Shown here in pieces: positions 44,100 through 53,070 of a stretch of DNA of 64,000 nucleotides. Below the pieces are notes generated by a model, which did no database searches, was not told where the DNA came from, and worked only from the letters and a program-made list of their open reading frames with translations. This DNA is from Rhodoferax sp. BAB1 (GTDB taxonomy: Bacteria > Pseudomonadota > Gammaproteobacteria > Burkholderiales > Burkholderiaceae_C): contig NZ_CP054424.1 in the NCBI RefSeq assembly GCF_013334205.1, forward strand, positions 1,384,001 to 1,448,000, given 5' to 3'. Position 1 is the stretch's first letter. Every line of letters begins with the position of its first letter. The position numbers and the translations under genes are program-made.

Positions 44100-46334
44100 T
44101 CAGGCCAGCTTGAAGGGCAGTTCGCGCGGCGTCTTGCCGGTCAGGCGCGCGATGGCGTTGGCGAAGGCCGGCGCCAGCGGGGGCAGGCCGGGCTCGCCCA
44201 TGCCGGTGGGCGCGTCGGCGCTGGGTACCACGTGCACGGCGATCTGCGGCATGTCGGTGATGCGGGGCACAGCGTAGTCGCCGAAGTTGCTCTGCTGCAC
44301 CTCGCCGTCCTTGAGCGTGATGGCCGCACCGGGCAGGCACATGGACAAACCCATGAGCGCTGCGCCCTGCACCTGGGCTTCCACGGTGCGCGGGTTCACC
44401 ACCAGGTTGCAGTGCACGCCGGCCGTCACACGGTGCAGCACGGGCTGCCCGTCCTTGACCGAGGCTTCCACCACATAGGCCACCACGGTGCTGAAGGATT
44501 CATGCACGGCCACGCCCCAGGCGTGGCCCTTGGGCAGGGCCTTCTTGCCATAGCCGCTCTTGGCCACGGCCAGCTGCAAGGCAGCGCGGTGACGGGGGTG
44601 CTTGTCGGCTATGAGCTTGAGGCGGTAGGCCACCGGGTCCTGCTTCGTCGCGCGAGCGATCTCGTCGATCAGCGTTTCCATCACATAGGCCGTGTGGGTG
44701 CTGCCCACGCTGCGCCACCAGAGCACGGGCACGTTCTGCTTGGGGTGGTGCACGGTGAGGCGCATGGGCACGGCGTAGGGCTCACGCATGCCTTCGACGG
44801 CAGTGGCGTCGATGCCGTTCTTGACCATCATGCCTTCGAAGAAGGTGCCGGAGATGATGGACTGACCCACGATGGTGTGGTCCCAGGCCAGCACCTGGCC
44901 CTTGTCATCAAAGCCGATGCGCGCGCGGTGCAGGTGCATGGGGCGGTAGTAGCCGCCCTTGATATCGTCCTCGCGGCTCCAGAGCGTGCGCACGGGGACG
45001 TTCAGGCCGGCGGTGCGCGCGGCCTTGGCGATGGTGCAGGCTTCCACCACGTATTCGCTGGTGGGGATGGCGCGGCGGCCGAAACCCCCGCCGGCAGCCT
45101 GTACGTGGACCTTGATCTGCTCGGGTTTGAGACCCAGCACACGGGCTGCGGCCATGCCGTCCAGGCCCGGCATCTGCGAGCCGACCCAGAGTTCGGCGCC
45201 CTGGTCGCTGATCTGGACCGTGCAGTTCAGCGGCTCCATGGGCGCGTGGGCCAGGTAGGGGAAATGGAATTCGGCCTCGATCTGCTTCGGGGCGCTGGCC
45301 AGGGGCGCCATGTCGGCGTCGAAGTGGCGCGGGCCGCTTTCCTGGGCCATTTGCCGGTACTGGGCCAGCTGTTTTTCGCTGTCCACCTTCTCGACGCCGC
45401 TGGTGTCCCACTGCAGCTTGAGCGCGTCGCGCCCCTGCTTGGCGGGCCAGTAGCCCTCGGCGATCACGGCCACACCTTCGGCGCCGCGGTCCAGCGGCAC
45501 GCGCAGCACGGCCTTCACGCCTTGGATGGCGCGGGCTGCGCTGTCGTCCAGCGCAGCGATCTTGGCGCCGAACACGGGCGGGCGCGCAATGACCGCGGTG
45601 AGCTGACCGGGTTGGCGCACGTCGATGCCGAAGTCCTGGCGGCCGCTGCTCTTGGCCTTGGCGTCCAGGCGACCGGTGGGCTTGCCGATGATGCGGAAGT
45701 CCTTGGGGTTCTTCAGCGTCACCTTCTCGGGCACGGGCTGGGTCATGGCGGCTTCGGCCAGTTCGCCGTAGCCCATCTTGCGGCCGCCGGGGCCGAGCAC
45801 CCAGCCGGCCTGGGTGCGCAGGCTCTGCACGTCCACGCTCCAGCGCATGGCGGCGGCGGCCAGCAGCATGGCGCGGGCGCGGGCGCCAAGCTCACGGTAT
45901 TGCGTATAGCTGTTCTTGATCGAGTTGGAGCCACCGGTGAGGTGCATGCCGAAAAGCGGGTCGGCATAAGCGGGGTTGTTCGTGCCGTGCTGGCTGCGCA
46001 CCTTGCTCCAGTCGGCGTCCAGCTCCTCGGCCAGGATCATGGGCAGGGCCGTCTGCACGCCCTGGCCGAAGTCCAGGCGGTTGACGGTGACGGTGACCTC
46101 ACCGTTGGCCGCGATCTGCACGAAGGCCGAGGGTTGTTCGGTGGGCTTGAGGCCGGCAGCTGCGGCCTGTTGTGCCGTGGCCAGGCCGGGGTAGACGCCG
46201 AGCGCCAGGCCGCCGGCACCGGCGAGCTTGAGGAAGCTGCGCCGGGGCAGGGTTGCGATGTCGGCGGGTTCGTTGCGGGCCAGCAGGTGTTGCAGGGCGC
46301 GCGGCATTTCACGGGAGAGGGTGTTGGGCAACAT
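44100..46334 (-). CDS. molybdenum hydroxylase large subunit (IorB/aldehyde oxidase type), Tat-exported
   Basis: 744 residues from the ATG at 46334. A twin-arginine signal (Arg31-Arg32, RRSFLK, then a hydrophobic stretch) marks export of the folded enzyme. The body is of the isoquinoline 1-oxidoreductase beta/membrane-type aldehyde dehydrogenase class: FGQGVQTALPMILAEEL, GGGFGRR at the cofactor site and the catalytic Glu in GMGEPGLPP. Together with the 2Fe-2S subunit encoded 11 bp upstream it would hydroxylate an aldehyde or N-heterocycle in the periplasm. The exact substrate is not readable. Confidence 0.9.
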   Translation of the reverse strand: MLPNTLSREMPRALQHLLARNEPADIATLPRRSFLKLAGAGGLALGVYPGLATAQQAAAAGLKPTEQPSAFVQIAANGEVTVTVNRLDFGQGVQTALPMILAEELDADWSKVRSQHGTNNPAYADPLFGMHLTGGSNSIKNSYTQYRELGARARAMLLAAAAMRWSVDVQSLRTQAGWVLGPGGRKMGYGELAEAAMTQPVPEKVTLKNPKDFRIIGKPTGRLDAKAKSSGRQDFGIDVRQPGQLTAVIARPPVFGAKIAALDDSAARAIQGVKAVLRVPLDRGAEGVAVIAEGYWPAKQGRDALKLQWDTSGVEKVDSEKQLAQYRQMAQESGPRHFDADMAPLASAPKQIEAEFHFPYLAHAPMEPLNCTVQISDQGAELWVGSQMPGLDGMAAARVLGLKPEQIKVHVQAAGGGFGRRAIPTSEYVVEACTIAKAARTAGLNVPVRTLWSREDDIKGGYYRPMHLHRARIGFDDKGQVLAWDHTIVGQSIISGTFFEGMMVKNGIDATAVEGMREPYAVPMRLTVHHPKQNVPVLWWRSVGSTHTAYVMETLIDEIARATKQDPVAYRLKLIADKHPRHRAALQLAVAKSGYGKKALPKGHAWGVAVHESFSTVVAYVVEASVKDGQPVLHRVTAGVHCNLVVNPRTVEAQVQGAALMGLSMCLPGAAITLKDGEVQQSNFGDYAVPRITDMPQIAVHVVPSADAPTGMGEPGLPPLAPAFANAIARLTGKTPRELPFKLA

Positions 46335-46345
46335 GGGGTGCTCCT

Positions 46346-46819
46346 TCAGGCGAGGGTCTTGGCGGCGTCGGTGACGGCGGCGCGGATGCGGGCATAGGTG
46401 CCACAGCGGCAGATGTTGCCGGCCATGGCGCTGTCGATCTCGGCGGCCGCGGGCTGCTTGCCGCGCGGCAGGGACTTGAGGAAGGCGGTGGCGCTCATGA
46501 TCTGGCCGCTCTGGCAGTAGCCGCACTGCGCGACGTCGTGCTTGACCCAGGCGGCGTGCACGGCGGCACCGACGCGGTCCTTGCCATCGGTGACGGCTTC
46601 GATGGTGGTGATCTTCGCGCCCTGGGCCGCCGAGATGGGGGTGACGCAGGAGCGGATGGCCTGGCCGTTCAGGTGCACGGTGCAGGCGCCGCACAGTGCC
46701 GCTCCGCAGCCGAACTTGGTGCCGGTCATGCCCAGGTTGTCACGCAGGGCCCAGAGGATGGGGGTGGTGGGGGCGGTGCTGAGCGCATGCTCGCGGCCGT
46801 TGACGTGCAGGGTGTTCAT
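46346..46819 (-). CDS. 2Fe-2S subunit of molybdenum hydroxylase (IorA type)
   Basis: 157 residues. The plant-type cluster ligands are in GCGAALCGACTVH and the second, helical-domain cluster in CGYCQSGQIM and ICRCGTY, so both clusters are present. It passes electrons from the molybdenum site to a downstream acceptor, probably a cytochrome as in IorAB; no cytochrome gene is adjacent. It carries no signal of its own and would be co-exported with the large subunit. First gene of the operon, divergent from the AraC gene at 47060. Confidence 0.93.
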   Translation of the reverse strand: MNTLHVNGREHALSTAPTTPILWALRDNLGMTGTKFGCGAALCGACTVHLNGQAIRSCVTPISAAQGAKITTIEAVTDGKDRVGAAVHAAWVKHDVAQCGYCQSGQIMSATAFLKSLPRGKQPAAAEIDSAMAGNICRCGTYARIRAAVTDAAKTLA

Positions 46820-47007
46820 GATGGGGCGATGCTCCTTGGGTAAAGGTCGGTCGGGGATCGGTGCTGGAAGTGTCCGCCCTGGTCCGGCGGCGGGCTTGCC
46901 GTTTCCGATCTATTTTTTGCCTTTTCTGATCGACTGTCATCAAAAATCATCGCCGCTAAACCGGGGGAGGTACAGTGCGGACCATGGCGCACCACGCAAC
47001 CATCCGC

Positions 47008-47018
47008 TCTGTGACAGA
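47008..47018. promoter_or_regulatory. 11-bp palindrome near the AraC gene
   Basis: TCTGT-G-ACAGA lies 42 bp upstream of the araC-type start in the 240-bp divergent gap. Short, but placed as an autoregulatory site would be. Nothing else was identified in that gap. Confidence 0.25.
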
Positions 47019-47059
47019 GTCGTGACCGCGCCCGTTCCAACTGCCTTGAAGGTTTCAGC

Positions 47060-47968
47060 ATGAGCATCGCCACCCTGGCCCAGGAAATCGGCCGGATTGC
47101 CCGAAATGACGGCGATTACCAGACGGCCATCCCCCAGCTGCTGATGGCCCGGCGCAGCGGCCGCACGGAGCCGCTGGCCTGCATCTACATGCTGGGCCTG
47201 GCCGTCGTGGCGCAGGGCGGCAAGCAGGTGACCATGAGCGACCAGGTCGTGAACTACGGGCCCGGCCAGTCCCTGCTGGCAACGGTGGACCTGCCCGTGG
47301 TCTCGCAGGTCACGCAGGCCGATCTGGCCCAACCGTTTCTCGGCATGCTGCTCACGCTGGATACGCGCGCGCTGGTGCAACTGGCCGCGGACATGGAACT
47401 GCCGCCTTTGCCGCGCGACCAGGCCGCACGCGGCATATCGCTGGGCCCGCTGGAGGAGCCGCTGCTGGACGCGGTGATCCGCCTGGTGCGGCTGCTACAG
47501 GAGCCACAGCACATCGCGCGGCTGGCACCGCTGATCCAGCAGGAGATCATGGTGCGCCTGCTGACCGGTCCGCACGGCCCCTACCTGCGGCATCTGATCG
47601 CCGCGGGCTCCCCGAGCCACCAGGTCGCGCAGGCCATCGCCTGGCTCAAGCTGAACTTCAGCCGTGATGTGCTGATGGACGAGCTGGCCGAGCGCGCGCA
47701 CATGAGTCCTTCGACTTTCCGCCAGCACTTCCGCGGCCTCACGGGCATGAGCCCGCTGCAGTACCAGAAGCAGCTGCGCCTGCAGGAGGCACGCCAGCTC
47801 ATGCTGACCCAGGCGCTGGACGCCAGCAGCACGGCCGCGCGGGTGGGTTACGAAAGCGTCTCGCAGTTCAACCGCGAGTACAGCCGCCAGTTCGGCGCGC
47901 CGCCGCAGCGCGACATCAGGCGCATGCGCGAGCTACCGGGCGGTGGAGTGGTGCAGTCCTTGAGCTGA
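47060..47968 (+). CDS. AraC-family transcriptional regulator
   Basis: 302 residues. The N-terminal half matches the AraC-type regulator N-terminus found in substrate-sensing members (ARRSGRTEPLACIYMLGLAVVAQGGKQV). The C-terminal half has two helix-turn-helix motifs (MDELAERAHMSPSTFRQHFRGLTG and STAARVGYESVSQFNREYSRQFG). It is divergent from the molybdenum hydroxylase operon and is its likely activator. The gene ends 7 bp from the convergent exporter gene. Confidence 0.92.
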   Translation: MSIATLAQEIGRIARNDGDYQTAIPQLLMARRSGRTEPLACIYMLGLAVVAQGGKQVTMSDQVVNYGPGQSLLATVDLPVVSQVTQADLAQPFLGMLLTLDTRALVQLAADMELPPLPRDQAARGISLGPLEEPLLDAVIRLVRLLQEPQHIARLAPLIQQEIMVRLLTGPHGPYLRHLIAAGSPSHQVAQAIAWLKLNFSRDVLMDELAERAHMSPSTFRQHFRGLTGMSPLQYQKQLRLQEARQLMLTQALDASSTAARVGYESVSQFNREYSRQFGAPPQRDIRRMRELPGGGVVQSLS

Positions 47969-47975
47969 ACCGCAC

Positions 47976-49151
47976 TCAACGGCGCAAGGTTCCGCGCACA
48001 AACAGCCAGGTCATGCCCGCCGAGCCCGCGATGCCGGCCACCATGGGCAGGCCCGTGCCGTCCACGAACAGACCCGTGATCGCCATCACGACCGCACCCG
48101 TGGCGAACTGCAGCGTGCCCATCAGGGCCGAAGCGGTGCCGGCGATGGGGCCGTGGTCTTCCAGCGCCAGGATGGCCGAGGTGGGGATGATGAGCCCGAG
48201 GAAGCCGTAGCCCACGAAGAGCAGGACCAGCAGCACGGGCAGGTGGTCCGCGCCCAGCAGGAAGCACAGGAGCAGCAGGGCCATGACAGCGGCGTAAGCA
48301 TGCGAGGCGACACGTACCATGGGCTTGAGGCCGTAGCGTTGGCCCAGGCGGCCCGTGAGCTGCGACATGCCGATGAAGGAGGCCGCGTTGGCCGCGAAGA
48401 CGATGCTGTACTGCCGCGGCGTGAGGCCGTAGTGGTCGATCAGCACGAAGGAGGAGTTGGCCAGGTAGGCGAAGAAGCTCGCGATGCCGAAGGCGCCGAT
48501 CAGCACCAGGCCCATGAAATGGCGGTCGCGCAGCAGGGTGGCGTAAGCCCGGAAGGCCTGGCCCCAGCTGCTGGCGGCCCGCTGCGCGGGCGGGCGGGTT
48601 TCGTGCATCTGCGTGGCCATGAGGACCAGGCCCAGCAGGCCGATCACCAGCATGAACCAGAAGGCGCTGCGCCAGCCCTGCCACTCGATCAGCAGGCTGC
48701 CGGCCAGCGGCGCGAGGATGGGCGAGACGCTGAAGACCAGCATGAGGGTGGACATGAGGCGCAGGGCCTCGTGGCCGGTGTAGAGGTCACGCACCACGGC
48801 GCGCGGCACCACGGTACAGGCGCAGGCCCCAAGGCCCTGCACGAAACGCATGGCCACCAGGGTGTGGATGTCGGGCGCCAGCGCGCAGCCCACGCTGCCG
48901 ATGGCGAACAGGCCCAGGCCGAAATACAGCGGCGGCTTGCGACCCAGCATGTCGGCGGCCGGGCCGTAGATGAGCTGGCCCAGGCCCAGGGCGATGAAAA
49001 AGGCCATCAGGCTGCCCTGCACCGCGCCGATGGACGCGTTCAGGCTCTGCCCGATGGAGGGCAGAGCCGGCAGGTACATGTCGATGGCGAAAGGGCCGAT
49101 GGCCGAGAGCAGGCCCAGGATGAGGGCGGCGCGCAGGAAGCTGGTGGTCAT
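47976..49151 (-). CDS. Bcr/CflA-family MFS drug exporter
   Basis: 391 residues with twelve predicted membrane segments. The opening LGLLSAIGPFAIDMYLPALPSIG and the GPAADMLGRKPPLYFGL motif A are typical of Bcr/CflA proton antiporters, which expel compounds such as bicyclomycin and chloramphenicol; actual substrate unknown. The start at ATG 49151 is preferred to an upstream in-frame ATG because it begins just before the first membrane segment. The promoter side holds three perfect palindromes. Confidence 0.92.
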   Translation of the reverse strand: MTTSFLRAALILGLLSAIGPFAIDMYLPALPSIGQSLNASIGAVQGSLMAFFIALGLGQLIYGPAADMLGRKPPLYFGLGLFAIGSVGCALAPDIHTLVAMRFVQGLGACACTVVPRAVVRDLYTGHEALRLMSTLMLVFSVSPILAPLAGSLLIEWQGWRSAFWFMLVIGLLGLVLMATQMHETRPPAQRAASSWGQAFRAYATLLRDRHFMGLVLIGAFGIASFFAYLANSSFVLIDHYGLTPRQYSIVFAANAASFIGMSQLTGRLGQRYGLKPMVRVASHAYAAVMALLLLCFLLGADHLPVLLVLLFVGYGFLGLIIPTSAILALEDHGPIAGTASALMGTLQFATGAVVMAITGLFVDGTGLPMVAGIAGSAGMTWLFVRGTLRR

Positions 49152-49165
49152 GAAAACCTGTGGAG

Positions 49166-49222
49166 CGGTCGACCGGGGAGTCGTGGAATGATGAAAATTT
49201 TCACGTTTGGGCGTGATCACGC
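49166..49222. promoter_or_regulatory. cluster of three perfect palindromes
   Basis: CGGTCGACCG (49166-49175), TGAAAATTTTCA (49192-49203) and GCGTGATCACGC (49211-49222) lie between the exporter start (49151) and HDOD start (49279), at centre spacings of 27 and 19 bp. The sequences differ from one another, so they may bind different proteins or form part of one complex operator. Confidence 0.4.
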
Positions 49223-49278
49223 GATGATAGTTGGCCACAGTTGTCTTGCGGCGCAGGGATAGGCGTTAAGCTTTGGAG

Positions 49279-50106
49279 ATGATGGACATCCAGTCCCTGC
49301 TTGCCTCGCCGGTGGCCCTGCCCAGCATTCCCCGTGTGATTGCACTGGCGCTGACCGAGCTCAACGCTGCGGAGCCCGACGCCCTGCGTGTGAGCAGCTT
49401 GCTGAGCATGGAGCCGGTGATGACCGCGCGCCTGCTCATGGCGGCCAATTCCGCGCGCTTCCAGCTCAGCCGCCGCGTCGGCACCGTGAGCGAGGCCCTG
49501 GCCATCCTGGGCCTGCGGCCGGTTCGGGACATGACCATCGAGGCGGCCATGAGCAGCGCCTTTCGCAAGGTGGGTGGTGTGGACATGAAGCAGTTCTGGC
49601 GCTACAGCCTGGACACTGCGAGGCTTACACAGATCCTGACCCGGGCCAGGAAGGTGGAGGTCTCGCCTTATACGGTGGGTCTGGTCCACGCCCTGGGAGA
49701 ACTTGTCATGCATCGCGGCATGCCCAAGGAGATGGAGCAGCTGAACCAGCGCGTCGACGTTTTTGCGCCCCAGCGGGCACGTGCCGAGCACGAACTGCTG
49801 GGCTACTGTTATGCGCAGGTCGGTGCCGGATTCGCGCGCGCCTGGCATCTGCCCGAGGCTTTGGTGGAGACGCTGGAGCATCAGGACGCGCCCTTCGAGC
49901 GCGAGGGTTACGAGCCCATGGCCGGCATCCTGCATGTGGCCTCCTGGCGCTGCCGCGCGCACGAGATGGGCTACACGGAACGCAAGCTCGCCGTGAGCTT
50001 TCCGGACAAGACCGCCCTGGCCCTGGGTCTGGACGTGGGCGTGGTGCTGGCCCACGCGCCGGTCGACTGGGCCTCCAGCCAGGAAGCGCGGCTGTTCCTC
50101 GACTAG
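49279..50106 (+). CDS. HDOD-domain protein
   Basis: 275 residues, mostly one HDOD domain (an HD-like fold without the metal residues), seen from LPSIPRVIALALTELN and LLSMEPVMTARLLMAANSARF. These proteins act in signalling and stress pathways without known catalysis. The start may be either of two successive ATG codons at 49279 and 49282; a GGAG lies immediately before. It is divergent from the Bcr/CflA exporter and convergent with the hemolysin-III gene. Confidence 0.85.
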   Translation: MMDIQSLLASPVALPSIPRVIALALTELNAAEPDALRVSSLLSMEPVMTARLLMAANSARFQLSRRVGTVSEALAILGLRPVRDMTIEAAMSSAFRKVGGVDMKQFWRYSLDTARLTQILTRARKVEVSPYTVGLVHALGELVMHRGMPKEMEQLNQRVDVFAPQRARAEHELLGYCYAQVGAGFARAWHLPEALVETLEHQDAPFEREGYEPMAGILHVASWRCRAHEMGYTERKLAVSFPDKTALALGLDVGVVLAHAPVDWASSQEARLFLD

Positions 50107-50118
50107 GCGCGCGACAGC

Positions 50119-50754
50119 TCAGGCCGCGTAGCCCAGCACCGCGAAGTAGTGCAGGCCCGTGCCGGTGGCGACGAAGGCGTGCCAGACCGCGTGTGCATAA
50201 CGCAGGCGCGAATCCAGCATGAAGAAGACGACCCCCACGGTGTAGGCCAGGCCGCCCGCGACCAGCAGGGCCAGACCCGCCGAGGGCACCCGTTCCACCA
50301 GCGGCACCGCCGCGATCAGCACCAGCCAGCCCATGGCCAGGTAGAGGCCGGTGGAGAGCCAGGGATGCGAGAGCCGGTCAAAGGCCTTGAGCGCGATGCC
50401 CATCACCGCCATGGCCCACACCAGGCCGAACAGCGTCCAGCCCCAGGCGCCGCCCATGACCCCCAGCGCGAAGGGTGTGTAGCTGCCGGCGATGAAGAGG
50501 TAGATGGCGCCGTGGTCGAGCTTGAGGAAGACGCGCTTGGCGCGCCCCGGCGGCAGGGCATGGTAGAGCGTGGAGGTGAAATACAGCAGCACCATGGTGG
50601 CCGCGAACACGGCCGCGCCCACGATGTTGGCGGCGCTGTGCGGGCTGACCGCCACGAGCAGGATGGGGGCCGCGATCAGGGCGGCCAGCAGGGCCAAGCC
50701 GTGGCTCACGCTGTTGGCGATTTCCTCGCCCGGGGTCTGGGGACGTTCGGTCAT
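50119..50754 (-). CDS. hemolysin III / TrhA-family membrane protein
   Basis: 211 residues with seven predicted membrane segments. The family marks are the N-terminal EEIANSVSHGLALLAALIAAPIL, the FTSTLYHALPPGRAKRVFLKLDHGAIYLFIAGSYTPF region (given here in parts: STLYHALPPG and LDHGAIYLFIAGSYTPF) with conserved His and Asp, and a C-terminal HAVWHAFV. The relatives are PAQR-type proteins linked to membrane-lipid homeostasis. Convergent with the HDOD gene. Confidence 0.9.
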   Translation of the reverse strand: MTERPQTPGEEIANSVSHGLALLAALIAAPILLVAVSPHSAANIVGAAVFAATMVLLYFTSTLYHALPPGRAKRVFLKLDHGAIYLFIAGSYTPFALGVMGGAWGWTLFGLVWAMAVMGIALKAFDRLSHPWLSTGLYLAMGWLVLIAAVPLVERVPSAGLALLVAGGLAYTVGVVFFMLDSRLRYAHAVWHAFVATGTGLHYFAVLGYAA

Positions 50755-50839
50755 GATTGGAATTGTCGCACTGCGGCTGCGTCGTTGTTCGGTCCCGCCG
50801 GAACCGGATTGCGCCAGATCAAGCGCTGCGCGGAAAGAG

Positions 50840-50974
50840 TCAGGAACGGATGCGCCAGCTGCTGTAGCGCGAGCGCTGCAGCGCCAGGAATTCGACCAGG
50901 CCCCAGGCGATGGCCGCGCACAGCGGCAGCCAGCGCAAGGGATTAAGCCTGCTGGAGCGCAGCGGGTGTTTCAT
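50840..50974 (-). CDS. putative 44-residue small membrane protein
   Basis: A short ATG-initiated frame (50974 to TGA at 50840) with one predicted membrane segment (WLPLCAAIAWGLVEFLAL) between basic ends (KHPLRSSR and QRSRYSSWRIRS). An AGGA lies 2 bp before the ATG. It overlaps the end of the preceding 42-residue frame by 32 bp in another frame, suggesting coupling. No family recognised; could be a chance frame. Confidence 0.4.
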   Translation of the reverse strand: MKHPLRSSRLNPLRWLPLCAAIAWGLVEFLALQRSRYSSWRIRS

Positions 50975-51071
50975 GGTCCTGGGCATCGAGGTCGTCCAGC
51001 CCGAGGCTGAGCCAGGCGTCGTCGAAGAGCGAGTCCAGCAGGGACTGGAGGCGGAACAGTTTCCAGAACAT
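50943..51071 (-). CDS. putative 42-residue small protein
   Basis: ATG 51071 to TAA 50943, with a good ribosome-binding site (AGGAG, 6 bp before the ATG). It begins with an amphipathic helix (MFWKLFRLQSLLDSLF) and has an acidic second half (DDAWLSLGLDDLDAQDHE). The SD, helix and tight overlap with the next small frame argue for a real gene pair; no family is known to me. Confidence 0.45.
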   Translation of the reverse strand: MFWKLFRLQSLLDSLFDDAWLSLGLDDLDAQDHETPAALQQA

Positions 51072-51132
51072 GTCTTGCTCCTGCAAGGAATGACAATGAC
51101 GTGACATTAGCGTGCCACCGTGACGGTTTGAT

Positions 51133-51148
51133 GTCATGTGCGCATGAC
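51133..51148. promoter_or_regulatory. GTCATG-N4-CATGAC inverted repeat
   Basis: Perfect 6-bp arms round TGCG, 62 bp upstream of the small-ORF pair and 69 bp upstream of the peptidase start. It lies between divergent genes and could be an operator for either. Confidence 0.35.
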
Positions 51149-51216
51149 GCCACACCGCTGGGCTGCGCTATGCTCACCGCACCACCCAGGCCCCCGATAC
51201 CAGCGACTGCCTTCAC

Positions 51217-52233
51217 GTGTCCACGCAAGTACTCCCCGAGCTGGAAGCACTCGAGAAGATCATCGAACAGGGTGGTGCGCAGCTCGACGTGCGGGTGCTG
51301 CAGCAGGTGGCGGCGCCCGGTGGTCGGTGCCTTCCCGTCCATGCCATTGCGCTGGGCAATCCCGACCCGGCGGTGCCGGCCGTGGGTTTTTTCGGTGGCG
51401 TGCACGGGCTGGAGCGCATCGGCTCGGAGGTGGTGCTGGCCTATCTGCAGCACGTGGTACGACGGCTGCAGTGGGACCGGCCCTTCCGGCAGCAGCTGGA
51501 ATCGGTCCGCCTGGTGTTCGTGCCCATCGTCAATCCGGGCGGCATGCTGCTGGGCACACGCGCCAACCCCAACGGCGTGGACCTGATGCGCAACGCCCCC
51601 GTGGACGCGAGCGATGCGGTGCCCTTCCTGGTTGGTGGCCAGCGGCTCAGCCGCGGCCTGCCCTGGTACCGCGGCCGGCCCGGTGCCCCGATGGAGGCGG
51701 AGAGCCAGGCCCTGTGCGACCTGGTCCATGCCGAGTTGCTGTCGCGCAGGTTCAGCATCGCCCTGGACTGCCACTCCGGTTTCGGCGTGCGCGACCGGAT
51801 CTGGTTCCCCTATGCCCATACGCGCCAGCCCATCGAACACCTGGCCGAGATGCGTGCGCTCAAGGACATCTTCTTCCAGACCTACAGCCACCACCCTTAC
51901 GTCTTCGAGCCGCAGAGCCTGCAGTACCTGGCGCATGGTGATCTCTGGGACCACCTGTACCGCCAGGCCGGCGAGGACCCGGCGCGCGTGTTCCTGCCGC
52001 TGACACTAGAGATGGGCTCGTGGCTGTGGATCAAGAAGAACCCGCGCCAGCTGTTCTCGATCCAGGGCATCTTCAACCCGCTGATCGAGCATCGCCAGCA
52101 GCGGGTGCTGCGCCGGCATCTCTCGCTGATGGACTTCCTGGCGCGTGCGGCTGCCAGCCATGCGCTGTGGCAGCCCGCAGCACAGGACCGCGCCAGCCAG
52201 CGCGCACAGGCCCTGGAGGAGTGGTATGCCTGA
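51217..52233 (+). CDS. M14-family zinc carboxypeptidase-like protein
   Basis: 338 residues starting at GTG 51217. The metal-site H63-x-x-E66 is in GGVHGLERIG, the third ligand His is in ALDCHSGFG, and the general-base Glu is in LTLEMGSW. The fold fits the M14 peptidase / succinylglutamate desuccinylase-aspartoacylase group, which removes C-terminal residues or N-acyl groups; substrate unknown. No signal peptide. It overlaps the next hydrolase gene by 8 bp. Confidence 0.85.
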   Translation: MSTQVLPELEALEKIIEQGGAQLDVRVLQQVAAPGGRCLPVHAIALGNPDPAVPAVGFFGGVHGLERIGSEVVLAYLQHVVRRLQWDRPFRQQLESVRLVFVPIVNPGGMLLGTRANPNGVDLMRNAPVDASDAVPFLVGGQRLSRGLPWYRGRPGAPMEAESQALCDLVHAELLSRRFSIALDCHSGFGVRDRIWFPYAHTRQPIEHLAEMRALKDIFFQTYSHHPYVFEPQSLQYLAHGDLWDHLYRQAGEDPARVFLPLTLEMGSWLWIKKNPRQLFSIQGIFNPLIEHRQQRVLRRHLSLMDFLARAAASHALWQPAAQDRASQRAQALEEWYA

Positions 52234-53011
52234 GCTGGCGGGCCCGACCTGGATCCTGCTGCGCGGCCTGAGCCGTGAGGCCGCGCACTGGGGCGGTTTC
52301 GTCGCGGCCTTCCAGCAGGCCCTGCCGCAGGCGCGCGTGCTGGTCCTGGATCTGCCGGGCAATGGCCAGTGGCATGGACAACGCAGCCCCGCCAACGTCG
52401 CGGCCATGGTGGCCGCGTGCCGGGCCGAACTGGCGCGGCGCGGCGTGCCGGGCCCCGTGTATCTGCTGGCCATGTCGCTGGGGGCCATGGTCGCCGCGGA
52501 GTGGGCCTGCCAGGCCCCGGAGCAGATAACCGGCTGTGTGCTGATCAACACCAGTTTCCGGCCCTGCAGTCCCGTCCACCACCGCCTGCGCCCGCGCAAC
52601 TATGGCCGCCTGCTGCGCCTGGTCCTGGGCCGCGCCACGCCGCAGGCCTGGGAGCAGGCCATCCTGCGCATGACGAGCAACCGCGCCGATGAACTCGCTG
52701 CGGTGCTGCCCGGCTGGATGGCCGTGCGCCAGTTGCGCCCGGTGAGCACAGGCAATGCGCTGCGCCAGCTGCTGGCCGCGGCGCGCTACCGGGTTCGTGC
52801 GCAGCCACCGGCCTGTCCCGTGTTGCTGCTGGCCAGCGAGCAGGATGGCCTGGTGGACGTGCGCTGCTCGCGCGCGGTGGCGCGGCACTGGGGCTTGCCG
52901 CTGCAACTGCATCCGGCGGCCGGGCACGACCTGCCGCTGGACGACCCGGCCTGGGTGATCGCGCAGGTGCAGCGCTGGCTGGGTGATCGCGCGTCCGGGC
53001 CCGGGGCCTGA
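52226..53011 (+). CDS. alpha/beta hydrolase
   Basis: 261 residues from the ATG at 52226, inside the end of the peptidase gene. It has LLRGLSREAAHW near the oxyanion position, a nucleophile elbow A-M-S-L-G with Ser84, an acid candidate in ASEQDGLVD and final His in AAGHDLPLDDP. The BioH/esterase-like form fits a small-ester hydrolase; no biotin genes are near. Overlap with the peptidase gene suggests they are co-translated. Confidence 0.83.
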   Translation: MPELAGPTWILLRGLSREAAHWGGFVAAFQQALPQARVLVLDLPGNGQWHGQRSPANVAAMVAACRAELARRGVPGPVYLLAMSLGAMVAAEWACQAPEQITGCVLINTSFRPCSPVHHRLRPRNYGRLLRLVLGRATPQAWEQAILRMTSNRADELAAVLPGWMAVRQLRPVSTGNALRQLLAAARYRVRAQPPACPVLLLASEQDGLVDVRCSRAVARHWGLPLQLHPAAGHDLPLDDPAWVIAQVQRWLGDRASGPGA

Positions 53012-53070
53012 GCGCCTGCGGCTGTTCCCGCTTGCTAAAGTCGGCGCCACGCACTAGGTGAACCAAGCAC

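Noticed and set aside
43851..46397. Very long open frame on the plus strand opposite the molybdenum hydroxylase genes
   Set aside because: Low-complexity His/Gly/Ala-rich translation without domains, fully antisense to a gene pair with clear motifs; a usual high-GC artefact.
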